Notes: generated from the letters alone by a model not told the origin. A stretch of DNA of 42,759 nucleotides from Corynebacterium mendelii (GCF_017307055.1 NZ_JAFLEQ010000003.1:289894-332652), one strand, 5' to 3'. Positions 17,555 through 26,300 are shown, numbered from the stretch's first letter. Numbers and translations: made by a program.

Positions 17555-18175
17555 ATGGCCCACGGCCGTATTGACCCCGACAGCATTCCCGACGACGGAC
17601 TGTCCACCCGCGAGCGCCGCCAGCTGCCCGTCACCGCCGTCCACACCGGCGAAGGAAAAGGCAAAACCACCGCCGCCATGGGCATGGCCCTGCGGGCCTG
17701 GAACGCCGGACTGGATATCTGTGTCTTCCAGTTCGTCAAATCCGACAAATGGCACGCCGGGGAAGAAGACGTCTTCGCCACCCTGAAAAAAATCCACGAC
17801 ACCACCGGCCAGGGCGGCGATGTGGAATGGCACAAAATGGGGCAGGGCTGGTCCTGGTCGTGGCGCAAAGGCACCGAAGACCAGCACGCCGCAGCCGCCA
17901 CAGCCGGCTGGGAAGAAGTCAAACGCCGCCTGGCGGCCGAGCAACACGACTTCTACCTGCTCGACGAATTCACCTATCCGGTCACATGGGGCTGGATCGA
18001 CGCCAGGGAAGTCGCCGACGTCCTGGCCCACCGGCCCGGCACCCAGCATGTGGTCATCACCGGCCGCAACGCCGACCCGGCGATTGTTGAAGTCAGCGAC
18101 CTGGTCACCGAGATGACCAAGATCAAGCACCCCTTCGACCAGGGACGCAAAGGCCAGAAAGGCATCGAGTGGTAG
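17555..18175 (+). CDS. cobO: Cob(I)yrinic acid a,c-diamide adenosyltransferase
   Basis: This CobO/BtuR-family enzyme transfers the adenosyl group of ATP to the cobalt of corrinoids in the cytoplasm. The P-loop variant GEGKGKTT (residues 32-39) near the N-terminus is diagnostic, followed by WNAGLDICVFQFVKS and, further on, LLDEFTYPV and VVITGRNADP. At 206 aa the length is normal for the family. GGAGG at 17546-17550 precedes the ATG by 4 nt. The stop overlaps the cobB start by 7 nt, indicating translational coupling. The gene is preceded by the surface-protein array, not directly by the chelatase gene. Confidence 0.93.
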   Translation: MAHGRIDPDSIPDDGLSTRERRQLPVTAVHTGEGKGKTTAAMGMALRAWNAGLDICVFQFVKSDKWHAGEEDVFATLKKIHDTTGQGGDVEWHKMGQGWSWSWRKGTEDQHAAAATAGWEEVKRRLAAEQHDFYLLDEFTYPVTWGWIDAREVADVLAHRPGTQHVVITGRNADPAIVEVSDLVTEMTKIKHPFDQGRKGQKGIEW

Positions 18176-19557
18176 CAGCCGCCCCCGGCATCTGTATCGC
18201 CGCACCGGCCTCCGGGACAGGCAAAACCACCATCGCCACCGGCCTGATCGCCGCGCTTGCCCGCCGTATGGAGGTCGCCCCCTTCAAAATCGGACCCGAC
18301 TACATCGACCCCGGCTACCACACCATGGCCGCCGGCCGGCCGGGCCGCAACCTCGATTCTGTCATGTGCGGCGCAGACACCATGGGACCGCTCTACGCCC
18401 ACGGCTGCGCCGGCTGCGACATCGCCGTGGTCGAGGGAGTCATGGGACTGTTCGACGGCCGGATCACCGAAGGCGCTGATCCGGTGTGCGCGCCGGGTTC
18501 GACCGCCGAGATCGCCAAACAGCTGGGGCTGCCGGTGATTCTGGTGGTCGATGTGCGCGGCATGAGCCAATCTGCCGGGGCGATGGTGCGGGGGTTTGCC
18601 ACCGCTGTGGCCGGTGTCCGGGTGGCCGGGGTGATCATCAACAAAGCGGGCACCGACCGGCATGAGGCGGTCTGCCGAAAATCCATTGAGGCCGCGGGCA
18701 TTGAGGTTGTCGGCTCCATCGGGCGGATGGACAGCATTGCCGTGCCCTCCAGGCACCTGGGTCTTGTCACCGCCGCCGAACACGGCGATGCGGCGGCGGC
18801 AGCTGTGCAGCACATGGCTGATCTGGTCGAGCAGCATGTCGATATCGACCGGATCATCCAGCTGGCGGCAACCACCTGCGACGGACCGGCCTGGGATCCG
18901 GCGGCGCAGGTCGAAAGTCAGGGACCGTGCACTGTTGCGCTTGCCGGCGGTGACGCCTTCACCTTCGCCTACGCCGAACACACCGAACTGCTCACCGCCG
19001 CCGGGGCATCGGTGGCGGTTTTCGATCCGCTGCACGATGATTTCCCCGACTGCGACGGGCTGATCATTCCCGGCGGCTTCCCGGAAGAACATGCCGCCGA
19101 TTTGGCCGCCCGCGATGATCTCCGGCACGCCATAAGGAAGTTCATCGCCGACGGGGCGCCGGTCCACGGTGAATGCGCGGGCCTGTTGTGGCTTCTGGAG
19201 TGTCTTGACGGCCATCCGATGCTGGGGGTTATTCCCACCACCGGGCAGATGGGATCCCGGTTGAGTCTCGGCTACCGGGAAGCGGTGGCGTTGGAAGACA
19301 GTGTGCTCTACCGCACCGGGGAGCGGGTCGTCGGCCACGAATTCCACCACACCTGCCTGTCATCACCTGTGGCCGACGGGTTTTCACCCGCCTGGGGCTG
19401 GCGGGGCTGGGACGGGGCACCGGTCAGGGAAGGATTTGTCTCACCCCTGGTGCACGCCTCCTACCTGCACTGTCACCCGGCGGCGACCGGCACGGCGATC
19501 GAACGTTTCGTCGCCGCCGCCCACCGGGCGGGGCGCGGACAACCCGTCGCGGGCTAG
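18169..19557 (+). CDS. cobB: Cobyrinic acid a,c-diamide synthase (CbiA/CobB family)
   Basis: This ATP-dependent enzyme amidates the a and c carboxylates of (hydrogeno)cobyrinate with glutamine as the nitrogen donor. The N-terminal P-loop domain (GTGKTT, residues 16-21; KIGPDYIDPGYH) resembles dethiobiotin synthetase. The C-terminal type-1 glutamine amidotransferase domain has the nucleophile Cys336 in VHGECAGLLWL, plus GFPEEHA before it and SYLHCHPA near the end. The length (462 aa) is normal. The GTG start at 18169 overlaps the cobO stop. It cannot be the sirtuin that shares the name CobB. Confidence 0.93.
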   Translation: MVAAAPGICIAAPASGTGKTTIATGLIAALARRMEVAPFKIGPDYIDPGYHTMAAGRPGRNLDSVMCGADTMGPLYAHGCAGCDIAVVEGVMGLFDGRITEGADPVCAPGSTAEIAKQLGLPVILVVDVRGMSQSAGAMVRGFATAVAGVRVAGVIINKAGTDRHEAVCRKSIEAAGIEVVGSIGRMDSIAVPSRHLGLVTAAEHGDAAAAAVQHMADLVEQHVDIDRIIQLAATTCDGPAWDPAAQVESQGPCTVALAGGDAFTFAYAEHTELLTAAGASVAVFDPLHDDFPDCDGLIIPGGFPEEHAADLAARDDLRHAIRKFIADGAPVHGECAGLLWLLECLDGHPMLGVIPTTGQMGSRLSLGYREAVALEDSVLYRTGERVVGHEFHHTCLSSPVADGFSPAWGWRGWDGAPVREGFVSPLVHASYLHCHPAATGTAIERFVAAAHRAGRGQPVAG

Positions 19558-19629
19558 ACCACACCGGCACACCGGGAAAAGAACCATCCCTGTCCGGCCG
19601 CAAGCAGTGCCTCATCCGGCCGACAGGGT

Positions 19630-19645
19630 GGTGGCAGCTGCCACC
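19630..19645. terminator. Perfect 16-bp palindrome downstream of cobB
   Basis: GGTGGCAGCTGCCACC begins 73 nt after the cobB stop. It could end the cobO-cobB transcript or be an operator of the next gene. The remaining 19558-19865 gap contains no gene I can support. Confidence 0.35.
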
Positions 19646-19865
19646 GGCCGGTCGAATACACTCCCGGGGATACCGGTGAACAAACCCGCCCGCCCCGCAA
19701 TGGTCGACCGGCACCAGGTGAGGCCGGGCCGGGGCTTGTTCACGTTACGGTTAAGATGGGTCCCCACCACCCCGGGCAGGTTGTTCAGCAGGCCCCGGGG
19801 AGGCGGTGGACATCACGGCCAGTCACAACCACTGCCGTGCCGCCGACGACGCGAAGGAAACGTTA

Positions 19866-21440
19866 GTGAGGATTACCGTGGGCACACACACCCGGACAGC
19901 AACCCGCCGCAGGACAACCCTGCTGGCGGCAGCGCTGACTGTTGCCGCGACAGTTGCCGGGGTATCGGCGCCTGCGGCAGGCCCGGTGTCACTGCCGGTG
20001 GCCGCTGCCGCCGACAGCGCACAGATACCTGTCATCGATTCCGAGTCTGTGGTGGGGCTTGACTGGACCGCACCAGATGACAGGAAAGGTTTCCTCGGCG
20101 TTAAAGAACGGGACCGCCAGCAGGGGGCGACCGTGTCATTCAAGATGGGCAAAACAACCCGCAGCAGTGGGGGGTACCACCAACTGTGGCTGGACGGCGA
20201 TGTTGAGCTGGCGGTGGGGGGCAAATCGTTCGGCTTTACCCAGTTGCGCGTGTTCATCAACGAAAAGACCGGCAAAGGATCCGTGACCGCCTACCGTCTC
20301 TCCGCGGATGGAAACCGGACGAACGAGATTGTTCCTCTTCTGGACCTGGATACCACTGGTGCGCAACGGGGCACAGCCCGTCAGGGAAGGGACGAACTGG
20401 TGACATTGCGCGGGGTGGGGGTGAGCCTGGCGCAGAAAGGAGCCACATACCTGGAACTGGATGAAGGCGCTGCGGCCGGAACGATGGACATGACCTTCAA
20501 GCCCAGGGGTGCGGTGGACAAACTCGGGACACAATCGGCTACAGCCGTTGAACCGGTCATCTATCGAAAAGCGGCCGACACGGCCGGCTATTACGAATTG
20601 ACCTACCCCGACACTGTTATTGGCTGGGGCACCCCGCTGGTCATCGATCCGGTCATTACTGTTGGTTCAACCAAAAAGCCGACCAGTTTCCCCCCGGGGA
20701 CCCTGTTCTGGCTCAGGGACAGAAACGGTGGTTTGACAACCGATTTAACCGGCGACCCGGACCTCGGGATAAAAATCGACCAGGACACGGGACGGATTAC
20801 CGGCAACACAAACAGGGGCGGAGTAGTCAACTACCACGTGGTGGCGATTTTTCCGAACCAGCAGCAGAGCACTGAAGAAGCGACGATCACCATCACAGCC
20901 CCCGTGGGCGAGCTGCCGCCGGTGTTTTACCCTCTCTCCGACGGGGATGGAACCGTTACAGACAACGACCGGGGGTTTGCGGCGCGGGTTGGTGAGACAG
21001 CGGTTTTCAAGCCCACGTCGAAAAAGCCGATTCCATCGCTTGCACGTTTCGCGCTGCAGGACCCGGTCCCGCAGGGCGCCAGCATCGATGACATAACCGG
21101 CGAGGTGACTTTCACCCCGACATCGCCGGGCATCCACGAGATCACAGTATCGGTACGGGTGGGCGGGAACACGGAAACTGAAAAGCTTGTCATCCCTGTC
21201 GATCCGGCAGGGGCCGGCGGTGATGCGAACACTGACACCGGCGGCACCACCACCAAGCCGACCAACCCGAACAAACACCCGGTGGTTGTGCCCAATCCCC
21301 ACACCGTCAATGAAGCGGATGGTTCCGGCGGCGGCATGTCCATGATCATCGGACTGGTTGCTCTGCTGGCTGCTCTGGCCGGCGGTTCCTTCATGTTCAT
21401 GCAGGGTGGATTGCCGGGATTTGCCCTGGTTGTCGGTTAG
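19866..21440 (+). CDS. Secreted surface protein with two Ig/Rib-like stalk domains and TM anchor (524 aa)
   Basis: GAAGGA at 19853-19858, 7 nt before GTG 19866, decides the start over the upstream GTG 19806 and the GTG 19878. A signal peptide covers about residues 1-48. The N-terminal domain (about 50-225; VVGLDWTAPDD, LWLDGDVELAV, LRVFINEKTGKGSVTAYRL) has the length and beta-rich pattern of an HtaA-like domain, but the similarity is too weak for a firm call. Two stalk domains follow (about 230-335 and 340-450); the second (FALQDPVPQGASIDDITGEVTFTP) closely matches the stalk repeats of the 910-17245 cluster. A linker, a TM helix (about 490-515) and a GGLPG tail complete the same architecture. 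It is convergent with the HrtBA-like exporter genes. Confidence 0.72.
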   Translation: MRITVGTHTRTATRRRTTLLAAALTVAATVAGVSAPAAGPVSLPVAAAADSAQIPVIDSESVVGLDWTAPDDRKGFLGVKERDRQQGATVSFKMGKTTRSSGGYHQLWLDGDVELAVGGKSFGFTQLRVFINEKTGKGSVTAYRLSADGNRTNEIVPLLDLDTTGAQRGTARQGRDELVTLRGVGVSLAQKGATYLELDEGAAAGTMDMTFKPRGAVDKLGTQSATAVEPVIYRKAADTAGYYELTYPDTVIGWGTPLVIDPVITVGSTKKPTSFPPGTLFWLRDRNGGLTTDLTGDPDLGIKIDQDTGRITGNTNRGGVVNYHVVAIFPNQQQSTEEATITITAPVGELPPVFYPLSDGDGTVTDNDRGFAARVGETAVFKPTSKKPIPSLARFALQDPVPQGASIDDITGEVTFTPTSPGIHEITVSVRVGGNTETEKLVIPVDPAGAGGDANTDTGGTTTKPTNPNKHPVVVPNPHTVNEADGSGGGMSMIIGLVALLAALAGGSFMFMQGGLPGFALVVG

Positions 21441-21470
21441 TAACGGCTACCACCGGGACCGGGGCCGAAA

Positions 21471-21509
21471 GGTGTGGCAGGGCAGGTGACACCCGGTGTC
21501 GTCCACACC
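21471..21509. terminator. Nested inverted repeat between convergent genes, probable bidirectional terminator
   Basis: GGTGTGG (21471-21477) pairs with CCACACC (21503-21509); the interval contains GACACC-C-GGTGTC (21488-21500). It lies in the 117-nt gap between two converging genes, where a shared terminator is expected. Confidence 0.5.
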
Positions 21510-21557
21510 CCCGCCGCCGGTCGGTGCAGCAATTTCCGCGGGGTGGGCGGGTGGTTC

Positions 21558-22295
21558 CTACCCGGCGGCAACGGCAAGTGCGTCATGGCGGGGGGTGTCG
21601 AGCACACCATCGGTCATGACCAGTTCCCGGTCGGCGCGGGCGGCCGCATCCCGGTCGTGGGTGACCAGCAGGGTACCGACGTTTTCCTCCCGCACCAGCT
21701 CGAGCAGAAGATCCATGACCGCCTGGGAGCGTGTTGAATCAAGGGCACTGGTGGGTTCGTCAACCACCAGCAGTTCCGGCGAATGCATCAGTGCGCGGGC
21801 AATGTTGACCCGCTGGCGTTGTCCACCGGAGAGCGCAGACACTGTCCGGTTGGCGGCATCGGCCACATCCAGCCGCCCAAGCAGATCCCGGGCGCGGTTG
21901 CGGGTGTCTTTCCGGCTCGGCCGGTGTTTCCACCAGCCGACCAGGTGACGGGTCATCTCCAACTGTTCGATGGCGGTCAGTGACCCGAGCAGATTCGGCT
22001 GCTGGAACACAATGCCCAGACGCTCCCGGCGGATGGCGGCGGCCTGGCGGCCGCTGATTCCGGCCAGCTGCGTGCCGCCGAGAACAATCGACCCGGAATC
22101 GGGTCTGATCAAGGTCGAGGCCACCGCCAGAAGTGATGATTTCCCGGATCCGGACGGCCCGGTCACGGCGATCAGTTCACCGCGGTTGACAGTGAAAGTG
22201 GCGTGGTCGACGGCGGTGATGCGGTCGTCTCCGTCAGGGAATGTCAGCACAACATCGCGCATCGTCAACGCCGGGGTGGTGGGGGTGGTGGTCAT
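21558..22295 (-). CDS. ABC exporter ATPase, HrtA/LolD/MacB-type
   Basis: This cytoplasmic nucleotide-binding subunit has Walker A GPSGSGKSS, Q-loop FQQPNLL, signature LSGGQRQR, Walker B LLVVDEPTSALD and the H-loop THD. Its 245 aa fit the MacB/LolD/HrtA group, which pairs with FtsX-type permeases. It follows the permease gene by 66 nt on the same strand, so the two form an operon. In corynebacteria such a permease-then-ATPase pair is the order of the heme exporter HrtBA; together with nearby heme-related genes that is my best reading. Export of another amphiphile or peptide is possible. A TTGTTGCTCAACAA palindrome (22295-22308) abuts the start codon. Confidence 0.8.
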   Translation of the reverse strand: MTTTPTTPALTMRDVVLTFPDGDDRITAVDHATFTVNRGELIAVTGPSGSGKSSLLAVASTLIRPDSGSIVLGGTQLAGISGRQAAAIRRERLGIVFQQPNLLGSLTAIEQLEMTRHLVGWWKHRPSRKDTRNRARDLLGRLDVADAANRTVSALSGGQRQRVNIARALMHSPELLVVDEPTSALDSTRSQAVMDLLLELVREENVGTLLVTHDRDAAARADRELVMTDGVLDTPRHDALAVAAG

Positions 22296-22361
22296 TGTTG
22301 CTCAACAACTTTCTCATCGGGTCGTGTGATTGACGGGGCAGTAAAGTTCGGGGCCGGGGTG

Positions 22362-23372
22362 TCAGCGGTTGCCTCCGAGGGCTGTCAGCGGGCTGGTGGT
22401 GCGCAGAAAAAGCAGTGCCGCCGCAGCGCCGGCCAAGCCGAGGGCGAACATGGTGACGGCGGGAAGGACTGTGGTTGACCCGTTCAATACGAACGGCAGG
22501 CTGTCGCCGATGGCGGTGGCGGTGGCAACGGTGACAGCCAGTCCGGCCCCGATACCGGTGGCAAGAATGACCGTGGCCTGGCCGAGGGAGTCGGCGATCA
22601 GCGATGAGGTGGTGGCCCCCAGTGCTTTCAGGGTGGCGATGTCACCTGTGCGCTGGACGGTCCACACCAGGAAAAATGCTCCGGTGACCAGGGCGGTGAT
22701 CATCAGCAGCATGGCGCTGATTATTCCGAGGGATGTCGATTCGGCCTGGTGGGCCGCCAGAGTGGCGGGCAGCTCACCGGCGGCCACGGTCTGGGTGTCA
22801 CCGGTTATCGCCGGATCGGCTGCGGCTGTGATGACCGCGGCGGCTTCCGTTCCCGGTTCCAGGTGGGTCCAGATAACGGGGGAGTGGTTGAACCAGTCAT
22901 CCCCGGTGATGGCCGCAACCGTCAGTTGCTGTCCGCGGATGGTGAGTGTGTCGCCGACCGAAAGTCCGGTGGCGGTCTGTGCGGCGGAACTCACCGCGGC
23001 TTCACCGGCAGCCGGCATGTACGTGGCGTGATCGGCGGGTCCGTTGTGCCCCGCGGCCACCGAAACCACCGCCAGGTCCGCACCGCCAACCCGGGTACGG
23101 CTGAAACTGACCGCGGTTGATTGCGGGTTGGCGGCGATCAGGTCGTCGGTGACGGCAGTCGACAGCCGTGACCGGTCGAGGCTCGGGGAGGAAGTCCCCT
23201 CCAAAATGGCGGCCCGCCCGCCGAGAGCGGATAAAGAACTGATGGTCTGATGTGTCAGTCCACCGGTCAACCCGGATAGGAAACTGACCAGCAGCGCCAT
23301 CATGGCGACGGTGACGGTGATCAAGGCGAAACGGGCTTTGGCGGCGCGGATGTCTTTGAGAGCGAGAAACAT
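22362..23372 (-). CDS. FtsX-type ABC exporter permease, HrtB-like
   Basis: This 336-aa membrane protein has one TM helix near the N-terminus (about 17-38), a large extracytoplasmic domain (about 40-200) and three TM helices at the C-terminus, the MacB/FtsX topology. The N-terminal pattern MFLALKDIRAAKARFALI followed by FLSGLTGGL resembles corynebacterial HrtB heme-exporter permeases as I recall them. It probably works with the downstream ATPase to expel heme from the membrane. No two-component system of the ChrSA kind, which usually controls hrtBA, lies next to it in this window. A hairpin sits in its probable leader (23410-23426). Confidence 0.78.
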   Translation of the reverse strand: MFLALKDIRAAKARFALITVTVAMMALLVSFLSGLTGGLTHQTISSLSALGGRAAILEGTSSPSLDRSRLSTAVTDDLIAANPQSTAVSFSRTRVGGADLAVVSVAAGHNGPADHATYMPAAGEAAVSSAAQTATGLSVGDTLTIRGQQLTVAAITGDDWFNHSPVIWTHLEPGTEAAAVITAAADPAITGDTQTVAAGELPATLAAHQAESTSLGIISAMLLMITALVTGAFFLVWTVQRTGDIATLKALGATTSSLIADSLGQATVILATGIGAGLAVTVATATAIGDSLPFVLNGSTTVLPAVTMFALGLAGAAAALLFLRTTSPLTALGGNR

Positions 23373-23409
23373 GGGCGTGTGTGTCTGTGTCTTTGTTGAG
23401 TGGTCTTTG

Positions 23410-23426
23410 CCGGGGAGCTTCCCCGG
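23410..23426 (-). repeat. Hairpin in the probable 5' leader of the permease gene
   Basis: CCGGGGA-GCT-TCCCCGG is a perfect 7-bp inverted repeat 37 nt upstream of the permease ATG. It could affect translation or mark an early terminator. Confidence 0.4.
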
Positions 23427-23600
23427 ACCGGCCGACTGCGCGGCAGTGGCAGGGACAGACCGCAGGTGCGTCTGCCGCGGGCCGGGGCTGCCGCCACAGT
23501 GGTGCGGTCACAGTAAAAGTCTGCCGCCGGAGATCACCGGCAACATCGTCGAAGTGGGCGAAAAGGTGGGCTACCTTCTGGGGTGCGGTGAAAAAGACAT

Positions 23601-23616
23601 TTAGACGCGTGCCTAA
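23601..23616. promoter_or_regulatory. Imperfect palindrome between the divergent permease and cobA genes
   Basis: TTAGACGCGTGCCTAA matches its own reverse complement at 12 of 16 positions. It sits in the 303-nt divergent intergenic region (23373-23675), where it could serve either gene. The site is a weak match to the DtxR consensus (about 11 of 19 at best), so I do not name a regulator. Confidence 0.3.
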
Positions 23617-23675
23617 TCAAACGAAGGGTTGAGTGATGTAAACCCCTGCTTGTCCACCCGCTACAGTGGGAAGCT

Positions 23676-24464
23676 ATGGATTCCGCAGCACCACGACGGC
23701 CCCACATGCGCCCGGCCACCGTCAGCCAGCCCGCCACCAGTCCGCCGAAGGTGTGGCTGGTCGGCGGTGGACCCGGTGCCTGGGATTTGATCACCGTCCG
23801 CGGAATGAACGCCCTGAAAGCGGCCGATGTGATTGTGGCCGATCATCTGGGGCCCACCGCGCAGCTGGACAAATTGTGTGATGTGGCGGCGAAGGAAGTC
23901 ATCGACGCCTCCAAGCTGCCCTACGGCCGGCAGATGGCGCAGGAAAAAATCAACGGCATCCTGGTTGACAATGCCCTGGCCGGAAAAAATGTGGTTCGTC
24001 TCAAAGGCGGGGACCCTTATGTGTTCGGCCGCGGCTACGAGGAACTTCAGGCACTGGCCGACGCCGGCATCGCCTGCGAGGTGGTTCCCGGGGTCACCAG
24101 TGCCATCAGTGTTCCCGCGGCCGCCGGAATCCCGGTGACCATGCGGGGGATCAACCACTCGTTTACGGTGCTGTCCGGGCATCTGGCCCCCGGCCACGAG
24201 ATGAGCCTGACCGACTGGGATTCGCTGGCCTCGTCGAAGGGCACGCTGGTGATCATTATGGGAGTGAAAAACTCCGGCACAATCGCCGATGCCCTGATGG
24301 CCGGGGGGCGGAATGCCGCCACCCCGGCAGCCGTCATCCAGGAGGGAACGCTGCCGGAACAGAAGACTTTCCGCTGCACTCTCGGCAGTCTCGGAAAAAC
24401 AATCACCGACAATGGTGTCAAACCCCCGGCGGTCATCGTCATCGGGGAGGTGGCCGGCCTGTGA
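23676..24464 (+). CDS. cobA: Uroporphyrinogen-III C-methyltransferase (SUMT)
   Basis: This enzyme methylates uroporphyrinogen III at C-2 and C-7 with S-adenosylmethionine, giving precorrin-2 for siroheme and corrin synthesis. The tetrapyrrole-methylase signatures are present: VGGGPG (29-34), GGDPYVFGRG (111-120) and VVPGVTSAISVPAAAGIP. The length (262 aa) is that of a stand-alone SUMT without the CysG dehydrogenase half. The first 22 residues are a variable extension; GGGAAG just before the ATG is a usable ribosome site. Its stop overlaps the MFS gene start by 4 nt. Confidence 0.93.
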   Translation: MDSAAPRRPHMRPATVSQPATSPPKVWLVGGGPGAWDLITVRGMNALKAADVIVADHLGPTAQLDKLCDVAAKEVIDASKLPYGRQMAQEKINGILVDNALAGKNVVRLKGGDPYVFGRGYEELQALADAGIACEVVPGVTSAISVPAAAGIPVTMRGINHSFTVLSGHLAPGHEMSLTDWDSLASSKGTLVIIMGVKNSGTIADALMAGGRNAATPAAVIQEGTLPEQKTFRCTLGSLGKTITDNGVKPPAVIVIGEVAGL

Positions 24465-26068
24465 GCACCGCACGCGGAACAGGACCCAGGGCACAGCAAC
24501 TGCATTATTCGGTGACCGGTTCGGCTCTCGGCTGGCCGCTGGCGGTGTTGTCTGCGCTGCAGCTGATGGTCGTGCTTGACGGTACGGTCGTGAACCTGGC
24601 GCTGGCCCGGATCCAGGTGGAGCTGGATTTGAGTGATTCGCTGCGCAGCTGGGTGGTGACCACCTACGCCCTGGCCTTCGGCGGGCTGCTGTTGCTCGGT
24701 GGACGGTTGGGCGATGTGTTCGGCCGCAGACGGGTTTTTCTCACCGGTGTCGGCATGTTCACCGCCGCCTCGCTTTTGTGCGGGCTGTCCACCAGCCCGT
24801 GGATGCTGCTGGTGGCCCGGATCATCCAGGGCACCGGGGCGGCGGTGGCCTCCCCGACGGCGATGGCCCTGATTGTGGTCACTTTCGCCCCCGGCAAGCC
24901 CAGGAACCAGGCTTTTTCCGTCTTCGCCATGATGACCGGGCTGGGCAGTGTGCTGGGGCTTGTCTTCGGCGGGGCGCTCACCCAGGTCAGTTGGCGGTGG
25001 ATATTCCTGATCAATGTTCCCATCGGTATCGCAATTGTGGCCGCGGGCGCGAAAGTACTGGCCAAAACGCCCGCCTTCGAGCGCGTCAGCCTGGATGTCA
25101 CAGGCGCGGTCCTGGCCACCGGGGCGTCGACGCTTCTGGTGTTCGGCATGGCCGAGGGCGGGACCGGTTTCACCCCGCTGATCGGTGCCTCCCTGGTGTT
25201 GGGATTGGTGGTTCTGGGATGGTTTTTCCACGGCCAGAAAACCGCCAAAAACCCGGTGCTGCCGCTGACGATGTTCGCCAGTCGCGCCCGGCGGGCGGTG
25301 TTTGTGTGCCTGCTGGCCGCCGGCGCTTTGCTCATGGCCATGACCGTGCAGGTGGCGCTGTTTGTGCAGGAAGTGCTCGGCTACACCCCGCTTGAGGCAG
25401 GCCTGGCTTTCATTCCCTTCGCCTTCGCGTTGGGGGCGGGCAGCTGGGTGGCGGGCCTGCTGGCCGAAAAGCTGCGCCCGAAGTGGATCATTGCCGCGGG
25501 CGGGCTGGTGCTGGCGGCCGGTTTCATTCACGGAGCCGGATTAGACTCAACCGCCGGCTACTGGCCGGATTTGCTCGGCTCGATTCTGGTGATCGGGTTC
25601 GGGGTGGGACTGACCCTCATTCCGCTGACCCTGTCGGTGGTTGCCGGGGTGGAACCGGGAAGTGTCGGGCCGCTGACGGCCACCTCACTGGTGTGCCAGA
25701 CCCTTGGCGGACCTCTCGGGCTGGCGGCGGTGACGGCCGTGGCCCAGTGGCGGTCGAAGGATCTTCTGCACCGGGCCGGAATGTCGTTGGACGGGCTTGA
25801 CCGGACGGATCTGTCGGCTGCCGCGCGTGATGCGCTGGGGGCGGGATATACCGGCTCACTTCTTGTCTGTGCCGGGCTGGCCGGCCTGATCGTGGTGGTC
25901 AGCCTGTTGTTGGTCAGCTTCACCGTCACCGATATCGCGGAAGGCAAAAAAGCCGAACAAGCCTCCGCGCAGGCCGATGTGTTCGCCGGCCGGGAACCCG
26001 CTACCACCGGCGGCACCCCGCAGGACTCCGTTGCAGATGGGACGCAAAACAGCGGGCCGGACAACTGA
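24461..26068 (+). CDS. MFS transporter of the DHA2 (14-TM, EmrB/QacA-like) family
   Basis: The GTG start shares a GTGA overlap with the cobA stop, so the two are translationally coupled. The 535-aa protein has about 14 hydrophobic helices, a DHA-type motif LDGTVVNLAL in the first helix and the motif-A sequence GGRLGDVFGRRR between helices 2 and 3. Such proteins export drugs or metabolites by proton antiport across the cytoplasmic membrane. The substrate cannot be inferred; coupling to cobA might suggest a tetrapyrrole-related compound, but this is only context. The C-terminal 50 residues are hydrophilic and poorly conserved in type. Confidence 0.85.
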   Translation: MSTARGTGPRAQQLHYSVTGSALGWPLAVLSALQLMVVLDGTVVNLALARIQVELDLSDSLRSWVVTTYALAFGGLLLLGGRLGDVFGRRRVFLTGVGMFTAASLLCGLSTSPWMLLVARIIQGTGAAVASPTAMALIVVTFAPGKPRNQAFSVFAMMTGLGSVLGLVFGGALTQVSWRWIFLINVPIGIAIVAAGAKVLAKTPAFERVSLDVTGAVLATGASTLLVFGMAEGGTGFTPLIGASLVLGLVVLGWFFHGQKTAKNPVLPLTMFASRARRAVFVCLLAAGALLMAMTVQVALFVQEVLGYTPLEAGLAFIPFAFALGAGSWVAGLLAEKLRPKWIIAAGGLVLAAGFIHGAGLDSTAGYWPDLLGSILVIGFGVGLTLIPLTLSVVAGVEPGSVGPLTATSLVCQTLGGPLGLAAVTAVAQWRSKDLLHRAGMSLDGLDRTDLSAAARDALGAGYTGSLLVCAGLAGLIVVVSLLLVSFTVTDIAEGKKAEQASAQADVFAGREPATTGGTPQDSVADGTQNSGPDN

Positions 26069-26085
26069 CGGTGCCGCCACCGTCA
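26066..26085 (+). terminator. Hairpin overlapping the MFS stop codon
   Basis: TGACGGTG-CCGC-CACCGTCA is a perfect 8-bp stem with a tetraloop; its first bases are the stop codon itself. No U tract follows. The 26069-26339 gap holds no other gene. Confidence 0.55.
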
Positions 26086-26272
26086 CCACCCGCCCACCCC
26101 ACACCAGCGGCGGCCACGGCGGGGTCCGGGGGCACCGGTTGGGGCCTGCGGCAACCGGCGCGGATGGATCCATTCGGGGGGAATTATTTGTGCAGCTGCA
26201 CACCCCTGGGGGACGTGACCTGCACAGACTAGAACAGTGTTCGGTATCTGTTGTGGTGCTAGCCACACGGAG

Positions 26273-26300
26273 TTGATTTCGGGTCAGGTGAGCCTACACT
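26273..26300 (+). promoter_or_regulatory. Promoter of the ECF transporter operon
   Basis: TTGATT (-35, 26273-26278) and TACACT (-10, 26295-26300) are 16 nt apart, close to the sigma-A optimum, and lie 39 nt upstream of the first gene's GTG start. Confidence 0.55.

Noticed and set aside
24047..25531. 494-codon minus-strand frame with Gln/His/Gly-rich protein
   Set aside because: Antisense of cobA and the MFS gene; no domain and no ribosome site.
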